Source of the DNA: Acidisarcina sp.
GTDB taxonomy: Bacteria > Acidobacteriota > Blastocatellia > Pyrinomonadales > Pyrinomonadaceae
DNA length: 7,648 nt
Reading direction: 5' to 3'
Assembly (NCBI GenBank): GCA_021155145.1
Contig: JAJNPX010000258.1
Location: 1 to 7,648 of the forward strand
Below, one piece after another: positions 1 through 4,540 of the stretch. The notes under the pieces were generated by a model, which saw only the letters and a list, made by a program, of their open reading frames with translations, searched no databases and had not been told where the DNA came from. The position numbers and the translations under genes were made by a program. How positions within the stretch are numbered: the stretch's first letter is position 1; each line of letters starts with the position of its first letter.

Positions 1-160
<160 letters not shown>

Positions 161-165
161 GAAAT

Positions 166-229
166 AGTGGTCAGTGGTCGGTGGTCAGTGGTCAGCAAGA
201 CCAAACCCGACCACCGACCACGGATCACT
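166..229. repeat. 7-base tandem repeat with fold-back arm, tuf-rpmG gap
   Basis: Four 7-base units run from 166 to 193: AGTGGTC, AGTGGTC, GGTGGTC, AGTGGTC. The segment 209-229 is the reverse complement of 166-186 at 19 of 21 positions, so the element can form a long hairpin or cruciform with a 22-base loop. It sits 5 bases after the tuf stop codon and ends just before the rpmG ribosome binding site. There is no T-run after it, so it does not look like a classical intrinsic terminator. It has the same design as the elements at 397-464 and 1872-1927. Function unknown. Confidence 0.85.
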
Positions 230-244
230 GGCAACTGAGGATTT

Positions 245-397
245 ATGCCGAGAGATAACATCATTTTGCAGTGCACTGAATGCAAAGAGCGCAATTACGT
301 GACGACCAAGAACAAAAAGAACACCCCTAACCGGCTTGAGTTCAAGAAGTTCTGTCGCCGCTGCCGCTGCCATACGCTGCACAGAGAGAATAAGTAA
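245..397 (+). CDS. rpmG: 50S ribosomal protein L33
   Basis: A 50-residue protein starting [18 protein letters not shown] and ending HTLHRENK, a normal L33 length. L33 is a small protein of the large ribosomal subunit near the tRNA exit site. Two CXXC pairs (C10/C13 in CTEC, C37/C40 in CRRC) mark the zinc-binding form; some bacteria also carry a cysteine-free paralogue used when zinc is scarce. A further cysteine, C42, follows the second pair. The start is ATG at 245, with GAGG at 237-240 only 4 bases upstream. It lies between tuf and tRNA-Trp, flanked on each side by a fold-back repeat. The stop codon TAA (395-397) touches the left arm of the second repeat. Confidence 0.96.
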   Translation: MPRDNIILQCTECKERNYVTTKNKKNTPNRLEFKKFCRRCRCHTLHRENK

Positions 398-464
398 GTG
401 GAAAGTGGACAGTGGATAGTGGACAATTTGCGAATTGTTCACTGTCAACTATCCGTTATCCACT
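397..464. repeat. 7-base tandem repeat forming a long hairpin, rpmG-tRNA-Trp gap
   Basis: After the rpmG stop codon, 7-base units GTGGAAA, GTGGACA, GTGGATA, GTGGACA run from 398 to 425. The 32-base left arm (397-428) pairs with the right arm (433-464) across a TGCG loop (429-432). By my count this gives 25 Watson-Crick pairs, 4 G-T pairs and 3 mismatches, one of the strongest folds in the window. The right arm ends 5 bases before the tRNA. No T-run follows. Units differ in sequence from those at 166-193 but share the 7-base period and the layout of direct units followed by their diverged reverse complement. Confidence 0.9.
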
Positions 465-469
465 AACAC

Positions 470-545
470 AGGGGTATGGTGTCAATGGTTAGCATGGAGG
501 TCTCCAAAACCTTAGGTCCGGGTTCGAGTCCTGGTACCCCTGCCA
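470..545 (+). tRNA. tRNA-Trp (anticodon CCA)
   Basis: A complete cloverleaf of 76 bases with the 3' CCA encoded (543-545). The acceptor arm pairs 470-476 with 535-541 over seven Watson-Crick pairs, followed by discriminator G542. The anticodon stem pairs 497-501 with 509-513, and the loop CTCCAAA (502-508) carries anticodon CCA at 504-506, which reads UGG. The T stem pairs 518-522 with 530-534 around the loop TTCGAGT. The D stem (479-482 with 492-495) includes two G-T pairs. A tRNA-Trp immediately before secE is a familiar arrangement in bacteria. Confidence 0.97.
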
Positions 546-580
546 TTGAAGGATATACAGGCGAGACTTGGCCTGAATAG

Positions 581-585
581 AGGAG
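581..585 (+). promoter_or_regulatory. Ribosome binding site that fixes the secE GTG start
   Basis: AGGAG lies 7 bases before the GTG at 593. No ATG with comparable spacing exists in this frame, so this site decides the non-ATG start of secE. Confidence 0.85.
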
Positions 586-592
586 AAAAAGC

Positions 593-832
593 GTGTCAGA
601 TGACACAGTAAAAGATAGCTCTCGAAAGGAAGGTGTCGGCGATTTTATCCGCCACACCCGCGAGGAGCTTAGCCGTACGACCTTTCCGTCGTCCGAGGAT
701 GTAAGAAACACGACGGTCATCGTCATCATAGCGGTGATCTTTTTCGCGATCTACTTGTTCCTGGTCGATCACGCCTGGACGTACATCCTTGAGGGATTGA
801 CGTGGGCGGTCAACAAGATCGCGGGTATTTAA
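593..832 (+). CDS. secE: Preprotein translocase subunit SecE
   Basis: A 79-residue protein with a GTG start and a strong AGGAG site. SecE is the small essential inner-membrane subunit that clamps SecY in the SecYEG export channel. The family's amphipathic helix and conserved turn are visible at about residues 16-40 ([18 protein letters not shown], the counterpart of the usual ELKKVTWPS pattern, with Phe in place of Trp). One hydrophobic membrane span follows at about residues 41-58 ([18 protein letters not shown]). The length matches the short single-span SecE found in most bacteria, not the three-span enterobacterial form. nusG begins 13 bases after its stop, so the two are probably co-transcribed. 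Confidence 0.95.
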   Translation: MSDDTVKDSSRKEGVGDFIRHTREELSRTTFPSSEDVRNTTVIVIIAVIFFAIYLFLVDHAWTYILEGLTWAVNKIAGI

Positions 833-845
833 AGGATTATTTTTA

Positions 846-1406
846 ATGAGGCAGTGGTATTTCATCCACACATATTCGGGACACGAAAATAAGGTCGTTG
901 AGAGCCTTCAGGCCCGCATTCGCGACATGGAACTCGCCGAGCAGATCACCGAGGTCTTGTTGCCAAAGGAGACGGTGGTCGAGATGCGCGGCAACAAGCG
1001 GATAGAATCGTCGCGCATGTTCTATCCCGGCTATGTACTTGTCGAGATCGAGTGCGACGACAAAGGCAAGATCCCCGACAATGTGTTTCACGCGATTCGG
1101 TCAACGCCCAAGGTGACGGGTTTCCTTGGCGGGAAGCTGCCGACGCCGCTGACCCAGCAAGAGGTCGATCAGATCGTCCACAATATAGAGGTCGCGACCG
1201 AAAAGCCCAAACCCAAATTCTCTTATGAGGTGGGCGAGGTCGTTCGGATCAAGTCAGGCCCGTTCGCCAGCTTTACCGGCAAGGTCGAGGAGGTCAACGA
1301 GGATAAGAGCACGCTCAAGGTCTCGATCACGATCTTCGGCCGCTCGACGCCCTACGAACTCGGATTCCTGGAAGTCGAGAAAGTTACTTTTGCAGAGGAA
1401 GATTGA
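846..1406 (+). CDS. nusG: Transcription termination/antitermination factor NusG
   Basis: A 186-residue cytoplasmic protein of normal NusG length. NusG binds the RNA polymerase clamp, reduces pausing, and uses its C-terminal domain to contact Rho or ribosomal protein S10. The NGN domain covers about residues 1-110, opening with [15 protein letters not shown] and carrying the signature [11 protein letters not shown] at 57-67. A linker rich in Lys and Pro (120-124) leads to the KOW domain at about 129-182, with [19 protein letters not shown] as its core. No extra domain is inserted. The start is ATG at 846, with AAAGGA at 831-836 overlapping the end of secE. It lies directly upstream of rplK, as in most bacteria. 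Confidence 0.97.
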   Translation: MRQWYFIHTYSGHENKVVESLQARIRDMELAEQITEVLLPKETVVEMRGNKRIESSRMFYPGYVLVEIECDDKGKIPDNVFHAIRSTPKVTGFLGGKLPTPLTQQEVDQIVHNIEVATEKPKPKFSYEVGEVVRIKSGPFASFTGKVEEVNEDKSTLKVSITIFGRSTPYELGFLEVEKVTFAEED

Positions 1407-1415
1407 TGAGGACAT

Positions 1416-1435
1416 TCTCGGGTTCATTCCCGAGA
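1416..1435 (+). other. Small hairpin in the nusG-rplK gap
   Basis: TCTCGGG (1416-1422) pairs perfectly with CCCGAGA (1429-1435) around the 6-base loop TTCATT. It lies 10 bases after the nusG stop and 16 bases before the rplK start. An A-rich stretch, not a T-run, follows it, so an intrinsic terminator is unlikely. rplK has no clear Shine-Dalgarno sequence, so the hairpin may affect ribosome access or RNA processing; that role is inference. Confidence 0.5.
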
Positions 1436-1451
1436 TCGTAAATCGAAAAAA

Positions 1452-1880
1452 ATGGCTAAGAAGATAGAAGGATACATAAAGCTGCAGATACCCGCCGGCA
1501 AGGCGAATCCTGCACCGCCGATCGGCCCGGCACTGGGCCAGCATGGCGTGAACATCATGGAGTTCTGTAAAGCGTTCAACGCCAGGACTCAGAACGACGA
1601 CCCGGATATGAAGATCCCGGTCGTGATCACGGTCTATGGCGACCGCTCGTTCACTTTTGAAACGAAGACGCCGCCGGCGGGCGACCTGCTTCGAAAGGCT
1701 GCCGGGATCCCGAAAGGTTCGGGTACGCCGAACAAGGAAAAAGTAGGTACGATCTCTCGGTCAAAGATCGAGGAGATTGCGAAGAAAAAGATGCCCGACC
1801 TCAATACGACAAATCTTGAATCCGCGATGCGGACGATCGAGGGTACGGCAAAGAGTATGGGCTTAGTAGTAGAAGGATGA
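1452..1880 (+). CDS. rplK: 50S ribosomal protein L11
   Basis: A 142-residue protein matching L11 from end to end. L11 binds 23S rRNA in the GTPase-associated centre, where elongation factors act and where thiostrepton binds. The N-terminal domain (about residues 8-66) holds the proline-rich face [20 protein letters not shown], which contacts the factor and drug site. The linker TKTPPA (71-76) leads to the RNA-binding C-terminal domain, which ends in [13 protein letters not shown]. The start is ATG at 1452; no good Shine-Dalgarno sequence is visible before it, only an A-rich run. The TGA stop (1878-1880) and the last two codons lie inside the first unit of a 7-base repeat. rplA follows after 103 bases. 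Confidence 0.97.
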   Translation: MAKKIEGYIKLQIPAGKANPAPPIGPALGQHGVNIMEFCKAFNARTQNDDPDMKIPVVITVYGDRSFTFETKTPPAGDLLRKAAGIPKGSGTPNKEKVGTISRSKIEEIAKKKMPDLNTTNLESAMRTIEGTAKSMGLVVEG

Positions 1881-1927
1881 AGGATGAAGGATGAAGGATG
1901 AATCGAAAGGATCATCATTCATCATTC
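1872..1927. repeat. 7-base tandem repeat with inverted units, rplK-rplA gap
   Basis: Four perfect GAAGGAT units occupy 1872-1899, the first one overlapping the end of rplK. After a short divergent stretch come two ATCATTC units (1914-1927); their reverse complement, GAATGAT, matches GAAGGAT at 6 of 7 positions. The layout is direct units followed by the diverged reverse complement, as in the elements at 166-229 and 397-464, but the fold is weaker because the paired units disagree at one position. Further related bases continue to about 1940. The element fills more than half of the 103-base gap between rplK and rplA. Confidence 0.85.
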
Positions 1928-1974
1928 TGAATTCCTCATTAGGGAGAATTGCCGAAAGCGATTCGCTAATACCT

Positions 1975-1980
1975 GGAGGT
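1975..1980 (+). promoter_or_regulatory. Ribosome binding site that fixes the rplA start
   Basis: GGAGGT is the best Shine-Dalgarno match in the window and stands 3 bases before the ATG at 1984. It rules out the in-frame ATG at 1891, which lies inside the 7-base repeat and would add 31 residues unlike L1. Confidence 0.9.
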
Positions 1981-1983
1981 AAA

Positions 1984-2676
1984 ATGAAAAGAGGAAAGAA
2001 ATATCTTGCGGCTCTGGAAAAATTGGAGCCGAACAAGAAATACACGCTCGACGAAGCGGTAGCGAAGCTCAAGGAGATCGCGTTCGCAAAATTCGACGAG
2101 ACCGTTGAACTCACGATGTGGCTGGGCGTCGACCCGCGAAAGGCGGATCAGCTCGTCCGCGGCACCATCGTCCTACCCCATGGCCTTGGCGGCGCCGCCA
2201 AAAAGGTCGTCGTGATCGCCCAGGGAGACAAGATCAAGGAAGCTGAGGAAGCCGGAGCGGATATGGCCGGCGGCGACGATATTGTCGAAAAGATCAAAGG
2301 CGGCTGGCTTGATTTTGACGCTCTGATCGCGACACCCGACATGATGGGCAAGGTCGGCCAACTCGGAAAGATCCTCGGGCCGCGCGGGCTTATGCCGAAT
2401 CCGAAGACCGGAACGGTGACGATGGACATCAAGACCGCTATCGAAGAAACAAAGGCCGGCAAGGTAGAATATCGCGTCGATAAGACCGGGGTGGTCCATT
2501 CGCCCGTCGGTAAAGTGTCGTTTGACCCGGCTAAGCTACAAGAGAATACCAGAGTGCTGATCAACGCTGTTATGAAGGCAAAGCCGACGACGGCAAAGGG
2601 CCGGTACCTGAAAAAGATCAACCTGGCTGCGACGATGAGCCCCGGCGTACTGCTCGATGAGCTTGCGTACGTTTAA
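1984..2676 (+). CDS. rplA: 50S ribosomal protein L1
   Basis: A 230-residue protein of normal L1 length, starting [21 protein letters not shown]1 forms the mobile stalk next to the ribosomal exit site and helps move deacylated tRNA out. In E. coli it also represses its own L11-L1 messenger. The two-domain fold is recognisable: a split domain I (about residues 1-67 and 160-230), and domain II between them with the signature [17 protein letters not shown] at 129-145. The end, [14 protein letters not shown], is also typical. The start follows from the GGAGGT site. It is separated from rplK by a repeat-bearing gap and from rplJ by 19 bases. Whether L1 represses here cannot be judged from the sequence alone. 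Confidence 0.97.
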   Translation: MKRGKKYLAALEKLEPNKKYTLDEAVAKLKEIAFAKFDETVELTMWLGVDPRKADQLVRGTIVLPHGLGGAAKKVVVIAQGDKIKEAEEAGADMAGGDDIVEKIKGGWLDFDALIATPDMMGKVGQLGKILGPRGLMPNPKTGTVTMDIKTAIEETKAGKVEYRVDKTGVVHSPVGKVSFDPAKLQENTRVLINAVMKAKPTTAKGRYLKKINLAATMSPGVLLDELAYV

Positions 2677-2695
2677 GTGAGGTGCGAATAGAGTA

Positions 2696-3496
2696 ATGAA
2701 AACAAGAGAAACAAAACAAAGAGATCTGGACGCGCTCACAGCCTCGCTGCAGAATTCGACCTCGGCAATGATCGTCAGCTTTAAGAACCTGACCGTCGCA
2801 AAGGACATCGAGTTTCGCAATAACCTTCGCGAGGCCGGTGCAAAATATCAGGTTGTCAAGAATACGCTTGCTCGGATCGCTGTAAAAGGCACGGATTACG
2901 AACAGGCAACTGACGCTTTCAAGGGCGTTACCGCGATCGCATGGACCGACGGAGATCCCGTGGTGCTCACAAAGGCGATCTCGAAGTTCATGAAGGACAA
3001 CGCCGACAACTACACGTTCAAGAGCGGCGTTGTTGACGGAAAGCTTGTGGACCTGCAGCAACTGACGACGATCGCAAGCTTGCCTTCGAAAGAAGAGCTT
3101 ATCTCGAAACTGCTTTATGTCATCAATGCGCAGGCACAGCGTCTCGTGACCGTGATCAATGCGGTGCCGCGTGACCTTGCGATCGTGATCAAGCAGATCG
3201 GTGAAAAGGATACTGCATCCCGCGACGGTTCAGCGGAAGCTCCGGCGATCGAGACAAAAACGGATGAAACTCCAGCCGCGGAAGCGTCGGCTGCAGAAAC
3301 GCCGGCCGAAGCGAAGGCCGACGAGGCGGCGTCCGCCGAGGTGCCGACCGAAGCAAAGACTGATGATGCACCAGCAGCGGAAGTGCAAGCCGAAGCCGCC
3401 CCGGTTACCGATGCGGCGGCCGATGACGCTTCCGCTGCAGAAAGTTCGGCGCCTGAAGAGGCGCCTGCATCCGAAGCCGAGGAGAAGGCTGAATAG
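2696..3496 (+). CDS. rplJ: 50S ribosomal protein L10 with long acidic C-terminal tail
   Basis: A 266-residue protein. Residues 1-172 are a standard L10: the rRNA-binding globular part (KTRETKQRDLDALTASL, then AKYQVVKNTLARIAV at 49-63) and, at about 132-170, the C-terminal helix that carries L7/L12 dimers. L10 anchors the stalk to 23S rRNA beside L11. The family usually stops near 165-175 residues. Here a further 94 residues follow (173-266), about one third Ala, with many Glu and Asp plus Pro, Ser and Thr and no aromatic residue, so the tail is probably disordered. Frame and codon choice continue smoothly, and the stop TAG is followed by a long structured spacer. Start ATG 2696; GAGG lies 13 bases upstream, so the site is weak. 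rplA ends 19 bases before, which leaves no room for an L10 leader. Confidence 0.95.
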   Translation: MKTRETKQRDLDALTASLQNSTSAMIVSFKNLTVAKDIEFRNNLREAGAKYQVVKNTLARIAVKGTDYEQATDAFKGVTAIAWTDGDPVVLTKAISKFMKDNADNYTFKSGVVDGKLVDLQQLTTIASLPSKEELISKLLYVINAQAQRLVTVINAVPRDLAIVIKQIGEKDTASRDGSAEAPAIETKTDETPAAEASAAETPAEAKADEAASAEVPTEAKTDDAPAAEVQAEAAPVTDAAADDASAAESSAPEEAPASEAEEKAE

Positions 3497-3512
3497 GATC
3501 GAAATCAGTTTG

Positions 3513-3543
3513 GTTCAGCGGGTCCGATGTTTACCGGCTGAAC
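3513..3543 (+). other. Hairpin 1 of the rplJ-rplL spacer
   Basis: GTTCAGC (3513-3519) pairs with GCTGAAC (3537-3543). After one G-G mismatch the stem continues with GGT (3521-3523) against ACC (3533-3535), leaving a 9-base loop. It begins 16 bases after the rplJ stop codon. No T-run follows, so it is not a convincing terminator. Confidence 0.55.
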
Positions 3544-3602
3544 TTAAAAGCCGTACTCAAGGAAAACGAGCCGGGTGATTTGTCAGGTCGCCTGTGCTGC
3601 TC

Positions 3603-3642
3603 GGACCAAAATGACGGAGATGCAACCTGTTATTTTCGGTCC
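3603..3642 (+). other. Hairpin 2 of the rplJ-rplL spacer, 15 pairs
   Basis: GGACCAAAAT (3603-3612) pairs with ATTTT (3632-3636) and GGTCC (3638-3642), with C3637 bulged. The stem continues inward with GACGG (3613-3617) against CTGTT (3627-3631), including two G-U pairs, and ends in the loop AGATGCAAC (3618-3626). This is the longest nearly perfect stem in the spacer. Confidence 0.6.
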
Positions 3643-3670
3643 CGTGGGTTCTACCGGCTGACACTCAACC

Positions 3671-3696
3671 GGATCGTCGGCCAAACGCCGCGGTCC
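3671..3696 (+). other. Hairpin 3 of the rplJ-rplL spacer, 10 pairs
   Basis: GGATCG (3671-3676) pairs with CGGTCC (3691-3696) including one G-U pair. T3677 is bulged, and CGGC (3678-3681) pairs with GCCG (3687-3690) around the loop CAAAC. It ends 17 bases before the AGGAG of rplL. Confidence 0.55.
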
Positions 3697-3732
3697 ATAA
3701 CACAGAACCCTATAGGAGATAGTTAAAAAGTC

Positions 3733-4128
3733 ATGGCAATCACAAAAGACGATGTAGTCGAATATTTGAAGGCAATGACGCTTCTGGAAGCGTCGGAGCT
3801 GGTAAAGGAACTCGAAGAGGTATTTGGAGTTTCGGCAGCCGCCGCTGCTGCGCCTGTAATGGTCGCAGCCGCCGGTGCCGGAGCAGGCGACGGTGCGGCC
3901 GCGGCCGAGGAAAAGGATTCCTTTGACGTGATCCTTTCGGCTGCCGGCGGTAACAAGATCGCGGTGATCAAGGTCGTTCGCGAGATTGTTTCGGGTCTCG
4001 GCCTCAAGGAAGCCAAGGATCTGGTCGACGGAGCTCCGAAGGCCCTCAAAGAAGGCGTCTCGAAAGATGAGGCCGAGGAGATCAAGACCAAGCTTACCGA
4101 AGCCGGAGCCACGGTCGAGGTCAAATAG
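3733..4128 (+). CDS. rplL: 50S ribosomal protein L7/L12
   Basis: A 131-residue protein with the standard L7/L12 plan. The N-terminal dimerisation part that binds L10 covers about residues 1-33 ([31 protein letters not shown]). An Ala/Gly-rich hinge follows at about 34-59. The globular C-terminal domain, about 61-131, contains [11 protein letters not shown] and [16 protein letters not shown], the helix region that recruits EF-Tu, EF-G, IF2 and release factors. Several dimers sit on each L10, so it is made in excess. The start is ATG 3733, chosen for the MAITKDDV opening; the only AGGAG is 14 bases upstream. A hairpin follows 14 bases after its stop. Confidence 0.97.
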   Translation: MAITKDDVVEYLKAMTLLEASELVKELEEVFGVSAAAAAAPVMVAAAGAGAGDGAAAAEEKDSFDVILSAAGGNKIAVIKVVREIVSGLGLKEAKDLVDGAPKALKEGVSKDEAEEIKTKLTEAGATVEVK

Positions 4129-4142
4129 GCCGCTCAAAATAT

Positions 4143-4171
4143 GGGTGGTTCGGACTGGATGCGGACCACCC
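4143..4171 (+). terminator. Possible attenuator hairpin after rplL
   Basis: GGGTGGT (4143-4149) pairs with ACCACCC (4165-4171). The stem continues with T4150-G4164 and CG (4151-4152) against CG (4162-4163), giving 10 pairs around a 9-base loop. It starts 15 bases after the rplL stop. The sequence after it is only moderately T-rich and broken up, so complete termination is unlikely. A partial attenuator that lets some transcription continue into rpoB fits both the sequence and the position. Confidence 0.5.
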
Positions 4172-4189
4172 TTCTCAGAATTTGCTTCT

Positions 4190-4208
4190 TGTAACAGTTG
4201 CTGTTACA
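4190..4208. promoter_or_regulatory. Perfect 8-base inverted repeat, possible operator or hairpin
   Basis: TGTAACAG and CTGTTACA are exact reverse complements separated by TTG. As DNA this is a symmetric 19-base site of the kind dimeric repressors bind; as RNA it gives an 8-pair hairpin with a tight 3-base loop. I cannot name a regulator and see no clear promoter beside it. Confidence 0.4.
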
Positions 4209-4388
4209 CTTAGTGATAGGCTACGGGAACAATCTGCCCATAGGCTCGCTGCAGGAAGCGGGCGGATCTCGGTAAATACGGGGTCAGAAGCGTTTTTGCG
4301 GGCAGTTTGACCTGAGATCAAACGGAGAGTAGGTGTCTCTTTCGACACTCTCGTACAATTCATTAGGCAAGCATTAGCTGCTTAAAAA

Positions 4389-4418
4389 GCGGTCAGGGTA
4401 TGGTTTACCCTCGGCCGC
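4389..4418 (+). other. Hairpin in the rplL-rpoB spacer
   Basis: GCGG (4389-4392) pairs with CCGC (4415-4418). After a small internal loop, AGGGTA (4395-4400) pairs with TACCCT (4406-4411) around TGGTT. The bases after it are mildly T-rich (ATTTGCTGTCTTT), so it could pause or attenuate transcription before rpoB. The match to a terminator is weak. Confidence 0.45.
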
Positions 4419-4540
4419 ATTTGCTGTCTTTAACTTTGGGCCGGGCTCTTATGAGAGCTGTTTACACGGGCATCCTAGCAACAATCGGCACATAAAGCAA
4501 TAGCTATTTTATCGGCTTTTCATCGGGGCATTCAAAGAAT

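Larger units (their letters stand above)
3497..3732 (+). promoter_or_regulatory. Structured rplJ-rplL spacer, candidate cis-regulatory RNA
   Basis: The 236 bases between rplJ and rplL hold no credible gene but can fold into several hairpins: 3513-3543, 3603-3642 and 3671-3696 (listed separately), plus a weaker one with CGAGC (3567-3571) against GCTCG (3599-3603). The 10-base word TACCGGCTGA occurs twice, at 3532 and 3652. AGGAG at 3714-3718 lies outside the hairpins, 14 bases before the rplL start, which is a long distance. In E. coli this gap is much shorter, and the autoregulatory L10 leader lies before rplJ. A control or processing element setting the excess of L7/L12 over L10 is a reasonable inference but unproven. 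Confidence 0.5.
4129..4540 (+). promoter_or_regulatory. rplL-rpoB spacer with a row of possible hairpins
   Basis: A 412-base region with no convincing gene. Besides the three structures listed separately (4143-4171, 4190-4208, 4389-4418), I see short inverted repeats at 4232-4239/4260-4267 (ATCTGCCC with GGGCGGAT), 4305-4310/4318-4323 (GTTTGA with TCAAAC), 4325-4352 (GTGTC with GACAC inside GAGA/TCTC) and 4445-4449/4454-4458 (GCTCT with AGAGC). In E. coli the spacer between rplL and rpoB holds an attenuator and an RNase III site that lower rpoB expression relative to the ribosomal genes; a similar role here is inference from position. I found no clear -35/-10 promoter. Confidence 0.5.

Noticed and set aside
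397..464. Intrinsic terminator after rpmG
   Set aside because: The hairpin is strong but no T-run follows it on the + strand, and the tRNA begins five bases later. The sequence pattern is that of a tandem repeat with an inverted arm.
166..464. CRISPR array
   Set aside because: The repeats are 7 bases long and directly adjacent, with no spacers, so they are tandem repeats.
1891..1983. In-frame upstream start that would lengthen L1 by 31 residues
   Set aside because: It begins inside the GAAGGAT repeat, has no proper ribosome binding site, and the added residues do not resemble L1. GGAGGT right before the ATG at 1984 decides the start.
2148..2621. 157-codon minus-strand open frame over rplA
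   Set aside because: Opposite-strand shadow of the L1 gene, with no ribosome binding site or recognisable protein family.
2677..2695. L10 autoregulatory leader before rplJ
   Set aside because: Only 19 bases separate rplA and rplJ, far too few for the known leader structure.
3201..3578. Plus-strand Arg/Lys/Pro-rich frame of 125 codons over the rplJ tail
   Set aside because: It is the frame-shifted reading of the Ala/Glu-rich repeat-like tail; the biased composition follows from GC-rich codons, and it has no start signal.
4307..4335. Promoter with TTGACC as -35 element before rpoB
   Set aside because: The best -10 at the right distance, TAGGTG, matches the consensus poorly, so no promoter is claimed.
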